Shown here piece by piece: positions 47,773 to 57,471 of a DNA stretch of 64,000 nucleotides. The notes beneath the pieces are model-generated. The model saw only the letters and a list, made by a program, of their open reading frames with translations. It was not told the origin of the DNA and did no database searches. The position numbers were made by a program, and so were the translations under genes. Position 1 is the stretch's first letter. Every line of letters starts with the position of its first letter. This stretch comes from Marinobacter piscis. Lineage in GTDB: Bacteria; Pseudomonadota; Gammaproteobacteria; Pseudomonadales; Oleiphilaceae. Location: positions 62,001-126,000 of the forward strand of contig NZ_VCGX01000001.1 in NCBI RefSeq assembly GCF_007671655.1, given 5' to 3'.

Positions 47773-49029
47773 CTACCAGATAATAGCCATATCGCCACGT
47801 TGAATGTTCACTTGCCCGCCAACCCCAGGCATGGTGCCGCTACTGAAGTCGGGGTGCACACTGTTCAGTGTGACCCTGACCTGACTATCGCTCAGTTCCG
47901 GCGTACCTCCGAGTGAGTCAAAGTAGCGGGCGCTGCGATAAAGGTGCAGTTCATCTCCAGGACGTAAGCCTGCGGTTGCACCTGAATCCAGGGTTACCTT
48001 GTTCCCTTCAACCCGGGTGATCCGGGTCATAAAAGGCTGGCATGAAAGAGCTTCAGCTACAGCCTTTTTCATCTCCGTTACAGTACCGGCTACTGCCTTG
48101 CCATACTCTGTTTTCCGAAAGCCCGGGGAACCGAATCCCGCGGACTGCCCGGGTTTGGCATTCCATTTTGCCGTTGCTTCGAAACGCTGCTGAAAAACCG
48201 GCGACCCGCTGAAGCCATCCAGCATGACCACCTCGGCTACAAAACGCCGGCGCTGATCGGCCATTCCCACACCCCGCTGCATCTTGTCCAGAATGGAAGA
48301 ACCCCACGCTGAAGCGTCAGTCAGCCCCAAATCCCGGATAACCCCGGTTACAACAAACTGTGCGCCCATCTCGCGGGCCAGCTGCGTAACATTTGTCAAA
48401 CGGTTATCGCTTTTCTGTGTCGTGGGGGCGTTCATCAGGTCGGAATACAAACGGGATCTGGTTGCCGAAAGCACTTGCAGACTTCCCGTTTCCCGCAGGC
48501 CCTGTAGCAGCTGCTGAGGCAAAACCTCACCGGCATCGCCGATCCGCCCGCTTTGTGTTTGCTCCGGATGCAGCACAGGGAAACCGGTAACCGCCAACCG
48601 TTTACTCAATCGGCCACCTTTGCCAGAGCTGCACTCTGCCGCTCCAGAAGAGACCTCCCCGCGCACTGTTACGCGCAAAAGGTTGCCACTGCGATGCTCG
48701 TCAATAATACTGACATTCTGCACCCGGCCCCGGGTATCGAGGCTGACCCGGGAATCTGTCAGGGCGCCATTTTCCATTGTATCCCGGGCGCTGACTCGTG
48801 CTTCGTGCTGCAACGCAAGATCACGAACAGCGGCATTGCGGGCTTCCGTTCGGGCCGATTCCAGGTCGTTACCGGAAATATTGGCATACCCAACACCTTC
48901 CAGTGCCAGTGCCTGCGCACTGGCCACCAGCAGCAGGACCCCGGCCAAGTAACAGCCTGCCTGCTGTATCAGCCAGCCCGAAAGCCTGCCCACGGCTTCC
49001 TTTTTCTGCTTCTGCTCAAACTGCCTCAC
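47773..49029 (-). CDS. flgT: FlgT, flagellar assembly protein T
   Basis: A 418-residue exported protein, with a signal segment (GCYLAGVLLLVASAQALA) and then ALEGVGYANISGND, the FlgT N-domain opening. The rest is the three-domain FlgT fold (N, middle, and the C-terminal SH3-like part around GATAGLRPGDELHLY). FlgT forms the H-ring around the basal body of polar flagella in Vibrio-like bacteria. The start is GTG at 49029 with GGAGGAAAGCAGT upstream; the longer frame begins inside flgP. Confidence 0.88.
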   Translation of the reverse strand: MRQFEQKQKKEAVGRLSGWLIQQAGCYLAGVLLLVASAQALALEGVGYANISGNDLESARTEARNAAVRDLALQHEARVSARDTMENGALTDSRVSLDTRGRVQNVSIIDEHRSGNLLRVTVRGEVSSGAAECSSGKGGRLSKRLAVTGFPVLHPEQTQSGRIGDAGEVLPQQLLQGLRETGSLQVLSATRSRLYSDLMNAPTTQKSDNRLTNVTQLAREMGAQFVVTGVIRDLGLTDASAWGSSILDKMQRGVGMADQRRRFVAEVVMLDGFSGSPVFQQRFEATAKWNAKPGQSAGFGSPGFRKTEYGKAVAGTVTEMKKAVAEALSCQPFMTRITRVEGNKVTLDSGATAGLRPGDELHLYRSARYFDSLGGTPELSDSQVRVTLNSVHPDFSSGTMPGVGGQVNIQRGDMAIIW

Positions 49030-49045
49030 ACTGCTTTCCTCCGGC

Positions 49046-49594
49046 TCAGTCCAGATAATAAAGTGAGCCGGCACTGCGGCTCTCAACATCCCCTACCCTG
49101 TCACTCTCAAGGGGCATAGGTATCGGGCAGAGGTTCTGCACCTCATCCGCCGAGACCCTGGCTACGCACTCCCGGAAGCGGGGCTCCAGTTTCAGCTCCA
49201 TGACCGTCTCAACAACCCCGTCATTATGCTCATTCACGGCCACTGTCTTGGCACCGCGTATGTAACTGTCCACATAAGCCCGGTATGCATCATTACCAAG
49301 AACAAAATCATTTACCGTGGAGCTGCCATAAACCACGGCGCCATAAACCCGCTCGGCAAGGTTGCGGTATGCATCCAGCCGTGAGGCTCTGCGCGCCATT
49401 AACCGCTGACGGGTACCCGAGCTTTCCCCGGCACTTTGCGCATAGGTACCGTAACCGCTGACCCGCACAGTAACCGGTTCAAAACGCCCGTTATTCCGCT
49501 CTGCTTTGCTGTCGCTGTCGCGGTACCCCCCCACAGGTGCGCAAGCGGCAAGCACAAAAACGATAAACGAAATAAACACCCAGCGAATGATCAT
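49046..49594 (-). CDS. flgP: FlgP-like outer-membrane lipoprotein
   Basis: A 182-residue lipoprotein (LPP20/FlgP family): signal MIIRWVFISFIVFVLAAC with the lipobox Cys at 18. The body contains VRVSGYGTYAQSAG and RQRLMARRASRLDAYRNLAERVYG, typical of FlgP. It supports the flagellar H-ring or basal disc. ATG at 49594 follows GGAGGCAAGAAC. flgT begins 16 bases after it. flgO, often the third gene of this set, is not present here. Confidence 0.87.
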   Translation of the reverse strand: MIIRWVFISFIVFVLAACAPVGGYRDSDSKAERNNGRFEPVTVRVSGYGTYAQSAGESSGTRQRLMARRASRLDAYRNLAERVYGAVVYGSSTVNDFVLGNDAYRAYVDSYIRGAKTVAVNEHNDGVVETVMELKLEPRFRECVARVSADEVQNLCPIPMPLESDRVGDVESRSAGSLYYLD

Positions 49595-49820
49595 GTTCTT
49601 GCCTCCGGAGTACATTTCGAAATTACCATGAAAATATCACGCCAGGTTTTATAGGCTCATGATATCTCGCGCTTTAACAGGTTTTAACAAGAACCATAAC
49701 GGGATAACCGGCAAAGATCTGCCTGCATTTTACAGACCGGACACAAACCGTTACCGGCTGTGTAATGTGTGCTTGCGCTCATTGTTCTAACATTGCACGA
49801 GTTTAATAATCCAAAAACAC

Positions 49821-51095
49821 ATGCTACAAGGTCTTCGAATGCATCCGTATCGTCTCTCCAGAGTGTTTGTTGCACTCAGTCTTTCGGCTATTACCACTTC
49901 CGCGCTTGCCAGCCCCCAGGCTTTTATGTCCTCTCGCTCATTTGCCATGGCCGGGACCGGCGTGGCAATTGCACATCCCTCCTCTGCTACCTTCACAAAC
50001 CCGGCAATGATGGCAGCGGATCACCACGCCTGGGCTGACGACTTTGGTCTGACCCTGCCCTCCATCAATGCAAGACTTGCGGATGAAGAGGAAACGATTG
50101 ACCAGATTGACGATATTCAGGATGCCATCGACCAATTTGGTTCTCAGAAATACTCATCCCCGGAACAGGCTCAAGCAACTGCAAAAGACCTGCTACAGCG
50201 TCTTGAAGCGCTGGATGGAGATACAATGCGCGCCAATGTCGGGCTGGGGCTGAGTGTGGCCGTTCCCAGCAAAGTAGTTGCCATGGGCTTCTTCGCTCGC
50301 GGCAATCTCACCGCAACGGTTCGCGGCGAGCTCGACGAAGGAGACCGAAAGACTTTACAGGAGCTTGTGGACCTCGATCCGCAGAACCCTGAGCTGCAAA
50401 ACAAAGACCTCAGTAAAGACCTTGAATCGCGCGGCACAATCCTCGCCTCTGCAGTTGCGGAAGCCGGGCTCAGCTTTGCCCATTCACTGGACCTGCATAA
50501 CGGCGGTTCACTGCAGCTGGGCTTTGCCCCAAAATACGTTGAACTGCGAACCTTCCAGTATTCAGAGACTGTCTCCAGCTTTGAAGACGACGAGTTTGAC
50601 AGCGACCAGTACCAGACCGAGAAAAACGGTTTTAACCTGGATGTAGGGGCCGCCTACGCCTTCGGCGCCGAGAAACAGTGGAATGCAGGTATTGCCATTA
50701 AAAACCTGATTCCGATGAAGCTGGACTCAAAATCAACAGGCACAGACCAGCACACGCTTCGCCTTGACCCCATGGCCACAATTGGTCTTGCTCATAAAAG
50801 CAACTACCACGTGATCACGGCTGAAGTAGACCTGACTGAAAAAGAGGCCTTTGGCTTTGAGGACGACACTCAGTGGCTTGCCCTGGGCGCCGAGTTTGAT
50901 GCCTGGCGTTACGCTCAGCTCCGTGCGGGTGTTCGCCACAACCTGGCGAGCAACAGCGATAACAGTGGCATTGAGGAAAAGACCCAGTATACCGCCGGGC
51001 TTGGCCTGAACTTGATGGGCGTACGCTTTGATCTGGGTGCGCTGTTCAGCAGTGCCGATGTGGGTGCTGCCCTGGAGCTTGGCACCTCTTTCTGA
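49821..51095 (+). CDS. Outer-membrane beta-barrel, TraF-like (PF13729 type)
   Basis: A 424-residue exported protein: signal peptide (VALSLSAITTSALA), then SPQAFMSSRSFAMAGTGVAIAHPSSATFTNPAMMA, the FadL-like opening of the family often annotated 'conjugal transfer protein TraF'. A helical insert (residues about 75-130) is followed by alternating strands ending in an aromatic terminal residue (LGTSF). No conjugation genes are nearby, so the TraF label should not be taken as function. It probably forms an outer-membrane channel. Internal ATG at residue 7 (MHPYRL) could be the true start. Confidence 0.8.
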   Translation: MLQGLRMHPYRLSRVFVALSLSAITTSALASPQAFMSSRSFAMAGTGVAIAHPSSATFTNPAMMAADHHAWADDFGLTLPSINARLADEEETIDQIDDIQDAIDQFGSQKYSSPEQAQATAKDLLQRLEALDGDTMRANVGLGLSVAVPSKVVAMGFFARGNLTATVRGELDEGDRKTLQELVDLDPQNPELQNKDLSKDLESRGTILASAVAEAGLSFAHSLDLHNGGSLQLGFAPKYVELRTFQYSETVSSFEDDEFDSDQYQTEKNGFNLDVGAAYAFGAEKQWNAGIAIKNLIPMKLDSKSTGTDQHTLRLDPMATIGLAHKSNYHVITAEVDLTEKEAFGFEDDTQWLALGAEFDAWRYAQLRAGVRHNLASNSDNSGIEEKTQYTAGLGLNLMGVRFDLGALFSSADVGAALELGTSF

Positions 51096-51174
51096 GCCTG
51101 CCCGTAAAGTTTGCCTGCGCCCTCCGGGAAACGGATAATTCCCGGACATTTCTCTGAAAGGAACCCGATCCTTG

Positions 51175-52296
51175 ATGAAAACCTATATGGTGGGCGGCGC
51201 CGTTCGCGACGAGTTACTGGGCCTGGATGTCCGGGACCGGGACTGGGTGGTGGTTGGCGCTACCCCGGAGCAAATGCTTGCACAGGGCTTCACCCAGGTA
51301 GGCTCGGACTTCCCTGTGTTTCTGCACCCGAAAACCCGGGAGGAATACGCCCTCGCCCGCACCGAGCGCAAGCAGGGGCATGGTTATCATGGATTTTCGG
51401 TTTACAGTGCACCGGATGTGACACTGGAAGAAGATCTGCAACGCAGAGACCTCACCATTAATGCAATGGCGCGCTCCGAGCAGGGAGAACTGACCGACCC
51501 GTTTAACGGCAAAAAAGACCTGGAAGCGCGACAACTGCGCCATGTTTCAGACGCATTCAGGGAAGACCCCCTGCGCATTCTGAGAACCGCACGTTTTGCA
51601 GCACGCTTTGAGCCTCTGGGTTTTCGTGTCTGTCCGGAGACCATGGAGCTGATGCGGGCCATGGTTGCCGAAGGCGAAGTCGCACACCTGGTACCTGAAC
51701 GCGTGTGGCAGGAGGTCCAGCGAGCCTTGCATGAGCACGCCCCCGCCACGTTTTTCCGGGTTCTCCGGGAGTGCGGTGCACTCGATGTCCTGATCCCGGA
51801 ACTGGTCCCTGAAACCCAGTTCCATGCTGCTATGAGCGCTCTTGAGTGTGTACACGCTGCCCAGGGTGCAACTGCAGAACGCTTTGCAGCACTGTGCTGT
51901 GCGCTTGATGATGCAACCTGTACCGTAAGAGCCAAAGCCTTGAAGGCACCTAATGACTGTCAGCAGCTTGCCCGGTTGCTGGTTACCTTTATGCCTGTTA
52001 TCCAGCAGCTCAACCCGGTACAGCCAGACGCCGGCATTCTGCTCAGCCTGCTGGAAAAAGCAGACCTGTGGCGGCGCCCGGAACGTTTTGCACAACTGAT
52101 CCGCACGCTTGAATGTGCCCTCGCCCCCAGTGATCAACAACTCCTGACCTGCATCGGAAAAGCCGCAGATGCTGCTTCCGGTGTAAACCCACAGGCTCTG
52201 ATCAAGGAAGGGTTTACCGGCAAGGAGCTGGGTGATGCGATCCGAAGCGAACGCTTGTCGCGCATCGCTCAGGCTCTTTCATCTACACCGGACTAA
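51175..52296 (+). CDS. cca: CCA-adding tRNA nucleotidyltransferase, HD site degenerate
   Basis: A 373-residue class II enzyme adding CCA to tRNA 3' ends. The N-terminal catalytic part has [10 protein letters not shown], the metal-binding RDRDWVVVG (D21/D23), [10 protein letters not shown] and [17 protein letters not shown]. coli Cca is 412 residues and has a C-terminal HD phosphohydrolase; here the corresponding segment reads ALCCALDD (239-246), so the HD pair is lost. Nucleotidyltransferase function should remain. ATG at 51175 follows GAACCCGATCC; a TTG lies directly upstream. Confidence 0.93.
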   Translation: MKTYMVGGAVRDELLGLDVRDRDWVVVGATPEQMLAQGFTQVGSDFPVFLHPKTREEYALARTERKQGHGYHGFSVYSAPDVTLEEDLQRRDLTINAMARSEQGELTDPFNGKKDLEARQLRHVSDAFREDPLRILRTARFAARFEPLGFRVCPETMELMRAMVAEGEVAHLVPERVWQEVQRALHEHAPATFFRVLRECGALDVLIPELVPETQFHAAMSALECVHAAQGATAERFAALCCALDDATCTVRAKALKAPNDCQQLARLLVTFMPVIQQLNPVQPDAGILLSLLEKADLWRRPERFAQLIRTLECALAPSDQQLLTCIGKAADAASGVNPQALIKEGFTGKELGDAIRSERLSRIAQALSSTPD

Positions 52297-52306
52297 GGAC
52301 GCCCCC

Positions 52307-53047
52307 ATGACACCCCCTGTTGCACTGATTACCGGATCTGCCCACCGCCTTGGGGCACGCACGGCGCGGCTACTTCACGACCGTGGCTGGAACCTGATTA
52401 TTCACTACCGTAGCCGTGAAGGTCAGGCACTCGACCTTGCAGAAACAATGAACCAGCAGCGCCAGAGCTCTGCCGTGGCACTGCAAGCCGATTTGAGCCA
52501 AATGCCCGATGTAAAGCGTCTTGGCGACCTGGCTGTCGCACACTGGGGGCGCCTGGACGCGCTGGTTAATAACGCCTCAGTGTTCTACCCCAATCCCACG
52601 CCTGATGTAACCGGGAACGACTGGGATACCATTATGCACACCAATCTCAAAGCTCCTTTTTTTCTGCTGCAAACCTGCCTGCCCGCCCTGAAAAAACACA
52701 CCGGCAGTGTTGTAAACCTGATTGATATTTACAGTGAACGCCCACTCCCGGAGCACCCGCTTTACTGCGCCAGCAAAGCCGGGCTTGCTGCCCTTACCCG
52801 CGCCTGGGCCAGAGACCTGGCGCCAGAGGTACGGGTAAACGGAGTATCCCCCGGTGCTATTCTCTGGCCGGAAGGTGAAGCAGCTATTGATACTGAATAC
52901 CAGAACAGCATTCTGGACAAGACCCCTCTCAGGCGAACCGGCACACCGGATGACATAGCCGGCACCATCGCTTTCCTCCTTATGGATGCTCCGTTTATTA
53001 CCGGTCAGATCCTCACTGTCGATGGTGGCCGAAGCCTTAACATCTGA
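52307..53047 (+). CDS. folM: Pteridine reductase (SDR family, FolM-like)
   Basis: A 246-residue short-chain dehydrogenase. The cofactor motif TGSAHRLGA differs from the usual TGxxxGxG in the way seen in pteridine reductases, and an Arg-containing HYRSRE follows beta-2, favouring NADPH. Catalytic residues: NNASV, and YCASKAG (YxxxK). It would reduce dihydrobiopterin or dihydrofolate analogues. It starts 10 bases after cca with AAGGA in front. Confidence 0.85.
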   Translation: MTPPVALITGSAHRLGARTARLLHDRGWNLIIHYRSREGQALDLAETMNQQRQSSAVALQADLSQMPDVKRLGDLAVAHWGRLDALVNNASVFYPNPTPDVTGNDWDTIMHTNLKAPFFLLQTCLPALKKHTGSVVNLIDIYSERPLPEHPLYCASKAGLAALTRAWARDLAPEVRVNGVSPGAILWPEGEAAIDTEYQNSILDKTPLRRTGTPDDIAGTIAFLLMDAPFITGQILTVDGGRSLNI

Positions 53048-53131
53048 GCGCCGTATGCGCGGGATGCTGTTACCGGTTCCTTCTTTCCGGCTACAATGCA
53101 ACCACTTAACTCAACTAACCGGAGAAACCGC

Positions 53132-54310
53132 ATGCGTGATGTCGTTATAGTTGCAGCCCGGCGTACAGCCATCGGGGCTTTTGGCGGAGGCTTGTCCAGC
53201 CTCCGTGCAGATCAGCTTGGCACTGCTGTTATTAAAGCGCTTCTGGAAGAAACCGGCGTTGCCGGCGAACAGATCAACGAAGTAGTTCTGGGACAGGTGC
53301 TCACTGCAGGATCCGGCCAGAACCCGGCTCGCCAGTCCGCTATAAATGCGGGCATTCCGGCGTCTGTACCTGCGATGACAATCAATAAGGTCTGTGGCTC
53401 TGGCCTGAAGGCTGTCCATATGGCGGTACAGGCAATTCGCGGCGGCGATGCCGACATGATGATTGCCGGCGGCCAGGAAAGCATGAGCCAGGCTCCCCAT
53501 GTTCTGCCCAACAGCCGCAACGGCCAGCGTATGGGTAACTGGACCATGATCGACACCATGATTACAGATGGTCTGTGGGATGCTTTCAACGATTATCATA
53601 TGGGGATCACTGCCGAGAACATCGTGGAGAAGTATGGCATCAGCCGGGAAGAGCAGGATGAGTTTGCAGCTGCTTCCCAGCAGAAAGCCGCTGCTGCCCG
53701 CGAAGCCGGACGCTTCGATGGTGAAGTTGTGCCTGTATCCATTCCGCAGCGCAAAGGTGATCCTCTCGTTGTGAACCGGGACGAGGGCCCCCGCGATGGC
53801 GTCACTGCAGAGAGCCTGGCCAGGCTCCGTCCGGCGTTCAAAAAAGACGGCACAGTCACCGCTGCCAACGCCTCATCCCTTAACGACGGTGCCGCAGCGG
53901 TTATGGTGTGTAGTGCCGAGAAGGCCAAAGAGCTTGGCTTGACGCCGCTGGCGACCATCAAGGCCCACGCCAACGCCGGCGTTGATCCCACGATTATGGG
54001 TACCGGCCCGATTCCAGCCAGTCAGCGCTGCCTGAAGCTGGCCGGCTGGGATGTGAATGATCTGGACCTGGTGGAAGCGAACGAAGCGTTCGCAGCCCAG
54101 GCGATCTCGGTAAACCGGGACATGGGCTGGGACACCACAAAGGTAAACGTGAACGGCGGCGCGATTGCTCTGGGACACCCTATCGGCGCGTCCGGCTGCC
54201 GTATTCTGGTATCCCTGCTGCACGAAATGGTACGCCGTGATGCCAACAAAGGCCTGGCAACACTGTGTATTGGTGGCGGCATGGGCGTCGCCCTGGCCGT
54301 GGAGCGCTAA
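53132..54310 (+). CDS. Acetyl-CoA C-acetyltransferase (thiolase II)
   Basis: A 392-residue biosynthetic-type thiolase interconverting two acetyl-CoA and acetoacetyl-CoA. The nucleophilic Cys is in [12 protein letters not shown] near residue 88; [10 protein letters not shown] holds the His near 348; LCIGGGMG holds the second Cys near 378. ATG at 53132 follows CGGAGAAACCG. It could serve polyhydroxyalkanoate or ketone metabolism (phaA/atoB-like); no phaB or phaC is adjacent. Confidence 0.94.
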   Translation: MRDVVIVAARRTAIGAFGGGLSSLRADQLGTAVIKALLEETGVAGEQINEVVLGQVLTAGSGQNPARQSAINAGIPASVPAMTINKVCGSGLKAVHMAVQAIRGGDADMMIAGGQESMSQAPHVLPNSRNGQRMGNWTMIDTMITDGLWDAFNDYHMGITAENIVEKYGISREEQDEFAAASQQKAAAAREAGRFDGEVVPVSIPQRKGDPLVVNRDEGPRDGVTAESLARLRPAFKKDGTVTAANASSLNDGAAAVMVCSAEKAKELGLTPLATIKAHANAGVDPTIMGTGPIPASQRCLKLAGWDVNDLDLVEANEAFAAQAISVNRDMGWDTTKVNVNGGAIALGHPIGASGCRILVSLLHEMVRRDANKGLATLCIGGGMGVALAVER

Positions 54311-54316
54311 GTTCCG

Positions 54317-54802
54317 GTGCTGAATGTGGTGCTGTATGAGCCGGAGATACCACCCAATACGGGTAATATCATCCGGCTCTGCGCCAATACTGGCTGCCGG
54401 CTGCATCTGATTGAGCCTTTGGGGTTTAACCTCGAAGACAAACAGATGCGGCGGGCGGGCCTGGATTACAGTGAATACGCCTCGGTAAACATTCATGAAA
54501 ACTACCAGGCGTTTCTGGACAGCGAACAACCAAAGCGGCTGTTTGCCCTCACCACCAAAGGGCACGGGTACTACCATGAAGTTGTTTATCAGGCGGGCGA
54601 CTACCTGATGTTCGGGCCCGAAACCCGTGGCCTGCCAGCGGTCATACGGGAAAGCCTGCCTCTGGCAAACTGCCTGAAGGTGCCTATGCGGCCCGAAAGT
54701 CGCAGCCTGAACCTGTCCAACACGGCCGCTCTGGTGGTTTACGAGGCTTGGCGGCAACTTGAGTTTTGCGGTGCGAGCCCTGGCCACGATAACGTATCGT
54801 AG
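54317..54802 (+). CDS. trmL: tRNA (cytidine/uridine-34-2'-O)-methyltransferase TrmL
   Basis: A 161-residue SPOUT methyltransferase modifying the wobble base of tRNALeu isoacceptors. Characteristic motifs are [28 protein letters not shown] and [15 protein letters not shown], which form the SAM knot. The start is GTG at 54317. The last 64 bases overlap the convergent hmuV gene. Confidence 0.95.
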   Translation: MLNVVLYEPEIPPNTGNIIRLCANTGCRLHLIEPLGFNLEDKQMRRAGLDYSEYASVNIHENYQAFLDSEQPKRLFALTTKGHGYYHEVVYQAGDYLMFGPETRGLPAVIRESLPLANCLKVPMRPESRSLNLSNTAALVVYEAWRQLEFCGASPGHDNVS

Positions 54803-55584
54803 TCTTTCGCACACCTGCCGTCCCGGGGAACGACCAGCGGATACCCCTCTTCAAGATTCAGAATTCTAGCCGACAATCCGTACACTTCCGCCAGTGCCGA
54901 TTCAGTCAGAACGTCTAAGGGCTCGCCAGAGCTATGGCATTGTCCTTCATGCAACAATAGCAACCGATCAGCAAACCGGGCGGCCAGATTGAGATCGTGA
55001 GCAACCGCCAGCACCGCAAACCCACGCTGCCACGCCAGCTTGCGAAGCAGTGAAAAAACCTGCTGCTGATGAGCCGGGTCCAGTGCCGAGGTGCACTCAT
55101 CCAGCAATAGCAGGACCGGCTTGCGGGTGTCCCAGACCTGCGCCAGCACGCGTGCCAGCTGAACCCGCTGTTGCTCACCACCAGACAAACCGGGTGCCAG
55201 CCGACTTTGCAGATGCGTTATATCCAGCAATGCCATCAGTTCTTCAAGAATCGGCTGACTTTTGCTCAAGGGTTCCGGAGGGCGCCCCAGGCGCACGATT
55301 TCTTCCACCGTCAACGGAAAGTTCACCTCGACTCTCTGGGGCATAACCGCCCGTTGGCGCGCCAGGCATTTGCCGGTCCAGTCCTTCAAAGCTTTTCCGG
55401 CCAAGGCCACACTCCCTGCATGGATCTTATACTCACCTGCCAGGGCCTTCAGTAACGTGGATTTACCCGCGCCATTAGGCCCGAGCACCACAAGTAACTC
55501 ACCCGCATCCAGCTGAAAATCAAGACGGTCTACAATCTGCCTGCCTCCGAGCCGGACGCTTGCATTATCCACCCGTAAAAGCAT
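54739..55584 (-). CDS. hmuV: HmuV, heme ABC transporter ATPase
   Basis: A 281-residue ATPase powering heme import. Walker [11 protein letters not shown], signature [17 protein letters not shown], Walker [13 protein letters not shown], and the switch His in AVAHDLNLA. Its ATG overlaps the hmuU stop by one base (TGATG). The C-terminus runs about 20 residues past the usual end and into the opposite-strand trmL gene. Last gene of the heme operon. Confidence 0.95.
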   Translation of the reverse strand: MLLRVDNASVRLGGRQIVDRLDFQLDAGELLVVLGPNGAGKSTLLKALAGEYKIHAGSVALAGKALKDWTGKCLARQRAVMPQRVEVNFPLTVEEIVRLGRPPEPLSKSQPILEELMALLDITHLQSRLAPGLSGGEQQRVQLARVLAQVWDTRKPVLLLLDECTSALDPAHQQQVFSLLRKLAWQRGFAVLAVAHDLNLAARFADRLLLLHEGQCHSSGEPLDVLTESALAEVYGLSARILNLEEGYPLVVPRDGRCAKDYDTLSWPGLAPQNSSCRQAS

Positions 55585-56618
55585 CAGGTTACCCTCGTTC
55601 GTAACAACAGCAACAGGAAAAATGGCCCACCAATCAACGCCATCATCAGCCCAATGGGCAGTTCTGCGGGAGCCACCACAACTCGCGCCAGGCAATCCGC
55701 ACCCACCAATAAAGTGCCACCGGCAAGCGCACTGGCCGGAATAACAATGCGGTGTCCAGCACCCAGGCTATGACGCACCAGATGCGGGACAACCAGCCCC
55801 ACAAACCCGATGAGCCCGCTAACAGCAACAGCTGCGCCAACACCCAACCCGGCAATCAGAATAGTAATCCGTTTAGTCCAGTCGGTGTTGTACCCCAGGT
55901 GGCCAACGACCTGTTCGCCCAGCAAAAATGCATCCAGGGGTCGCGCCAGAAAGGGCGCCGCGCATAAAGAAACCACCAGCCAGGGTGCCGCCATGGCAAC
56001 GTCATCCCAGGCAGCGTGGCCCAGACTGCCCATGGTCCAGAAGGTCAATGAACGCAATTCTTCATCGGAAGAGTAAAAAGTCAGCAAGCCGGTACCCGCA
56101 CCGGCAATGGCGTTAATGGCAATGCCTGCCAGCAGGAGCGTGGCCACGGAGGTCTCCCCGGCCCGGCGAGCAATGCGCCAGGCCAGAAACACAGTGCCAC
56201 TGCCGCCTGCAAAAGCCGCAATGGGCAGTGCCCAATTACCGGCAAGGTCTACCCAGCCTCCCAACCAAGTACCTCCAAGTACAATCACGGCAATAGCGGC
56301 AAGTGATGCGCCCGCAGATACGCCAATCAATCCCGGATCTGCCAGAGGGTTTCGGAACAACCCCTGCAGCAGTGCCCCGGATACGGCCAAAACGGCACCA
56401 ACCAGAAACCCCAGAACCAACCGGGGCAGGCGCACGTCAACAAACACCATCCTGGCAACCTCATCCTCAAGGTCACCAACAAGTACTCCCAGAATATCGC
56501 CGGCTGACAATGGATATGCGCCGTTCGTAACCGATACAACCGAAACAGCCAGTGCTGCAGTCAGCATAAGAATAAGCGCCGGCCCACGAGCGAGCCGGCC
56601 AGAGGCGTCAGTGACCAT
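55584..56618 (-). CDS. hmuU: HmuU, heme ABC transporter permease
   Basis: A 344-residue FecCD-type permease with ten helices. Recognisable stretches include DVRLPRLVLGFLVGAVLAVSGA, FRNPLADPGLIGVSAGASLAA and GLVVPHLVRHSLGAGHR, which contact HmuV and the binding protein. ATG at 56618 with GGAGCAGG nine bases upstream is preferred over a TTG at 56627. It overlaps the hmuT end by 11 bases. Confidence 0.94.
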   Translation of the reverse strand: MVTDASGRLARGPALILMLTAALAVSVVSVTNGAYPLSAGDILGVLVGDLEDEVARMVFVDVRLPRLVLGFLVGAVLAVSGALLQGLFRNPLADPGLIGVSAGASLAAIAVIVLGGTWLGGWVDLAGNWALPIAAFAGGSGTVFLAWRIARRAGETSVATLLLAGIAINAIAGAGTGLLTFYSSDEELRSLTFWTMGSLGHAAWDDVAMAAPWLVVSLCAAPFLARPLDAFLLGEQVVGHLGYNTDWTKRITILIAGLGVGAAVAVSGLIGFVGLVVPHLVRHSLGAGHRIVIPASALAGGTLLVGADCLARVVVAPAELPIGLMMALIGGPFFLLLLLRTRVT

Positions 56619-57471
56619 TACTGGCAACCTGCTCCGCTTCTTTCAACAAACTGGCCACTTCTTTCATGGCCTTTGGCAATCTGGGGCCGAAGCCCAGTAG
56701 CAACATGCTGTCGCCCACGTAGTACCGGCCCTGTTTCCAGGCATCCAGAGCCGCTAACTGGGGCCACTGATCAATGCGGAACTGCCCGGGGCGGGATTCT
56801 GCCACCACTATGGCATCCGGGTGCGAGGCCAGCAGCGCCTCGCGACTGGCTGGCTTGTAGCCGCGCACATCAGGTATGGCATTGCGGGCACCCACGGCTT
56901 GCAGCAAAGCCTGACCTGCAGTATTCCGTCCGGCCATCATCACCCCATGATCTCCTGCTGCCATAAGGAACAATACACGGGCGGAAGCGCTGCCAGCTGG
57001 TGGAGGGTCTTCAGCAATCCCTATATCTGCAATTCGCTTTTGCATCTCTGCCGCCATGGCGTCGGCCCTCGCCTCCTTACCCACAATTCGACCGACTTCA
57101 CGAATGCGCGCCATAGTATCGGCAGGCGACCTGGCCAAGGGTAGCTGAACGACTGCAACACCAGCCTGCTCCAGACGCTCCAAAGTCCTGGCAGGCTCCG
57201 CTTCATCGGTAGTCAAAAGCACATCCGGCTTCAGGGCCAGCACACCTTCAAACGGCAGTGCCCGCAGATAGCCCACCTTGGGCAGTGAATTCACTGCCTC
57301 GGGATAATTGCTGGTGGTATCCACGCCCACTAGGCGATCTTGTGCGCCCAGGGCGTAAACCGTTTCCGTGATACTGCCGTCGGCACTGATAATGCGGGGT
57401 TCCCCTGCCTTTGCCAGGGTTACGAACGACAAGCAAACCGCGCAAATGGCTACAAGAACCATCACACGCAT
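56608..57471 (-). CDS. hmuT: HmuT, periplasmic heme-binding protein
   Basis: A 287-residue substrate-binding protein with a signal peptide (LVAICAVCLSFVTLAKA) and an EPRIISADGSITETVYALG opening typical of HmuT. The two-lobe class III layout with a long linker helix follows (VLALKPDVLLTTDEAEP, then HPDAIVVAESRPGQF). It receives heme from the outer-membrane receptor. It overlaps the hmuS stop by 10 bases. Confidence 0.93.
   Translation of the reverse strand: MRVMVLVAICAVCLSFVTLAKAGEPRIISADGSITETVYALGAQDRLVGVDTTSNYPEAVNSLPKVGYLRALPFEGVLALKPDVLLTTDEAEPARTLERLEQAGVAVVQLPLARSPADTMARIREVGRIVGKEARADAMAAEMQKRIADIGIAEDPPPAGSASARVLFLMAAGDHGVMMAGRNTAGQALLQAVGARNAIPDVRGYKPASREALLASHPDAIVVAESRPGQFRIDQWPQLAALDAWKQGRYYVGDSMLLLGFGPRLPKAMKEVASLLKEAEQVASNGH

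Noticed and set aside
49821..51095. Evidence of a conjugative element from the TraF-like name
   Set aside because: No other transfer, relaxase or integration gene is nearby; the family name is misleading for chromosomal outer-membrane barrels.
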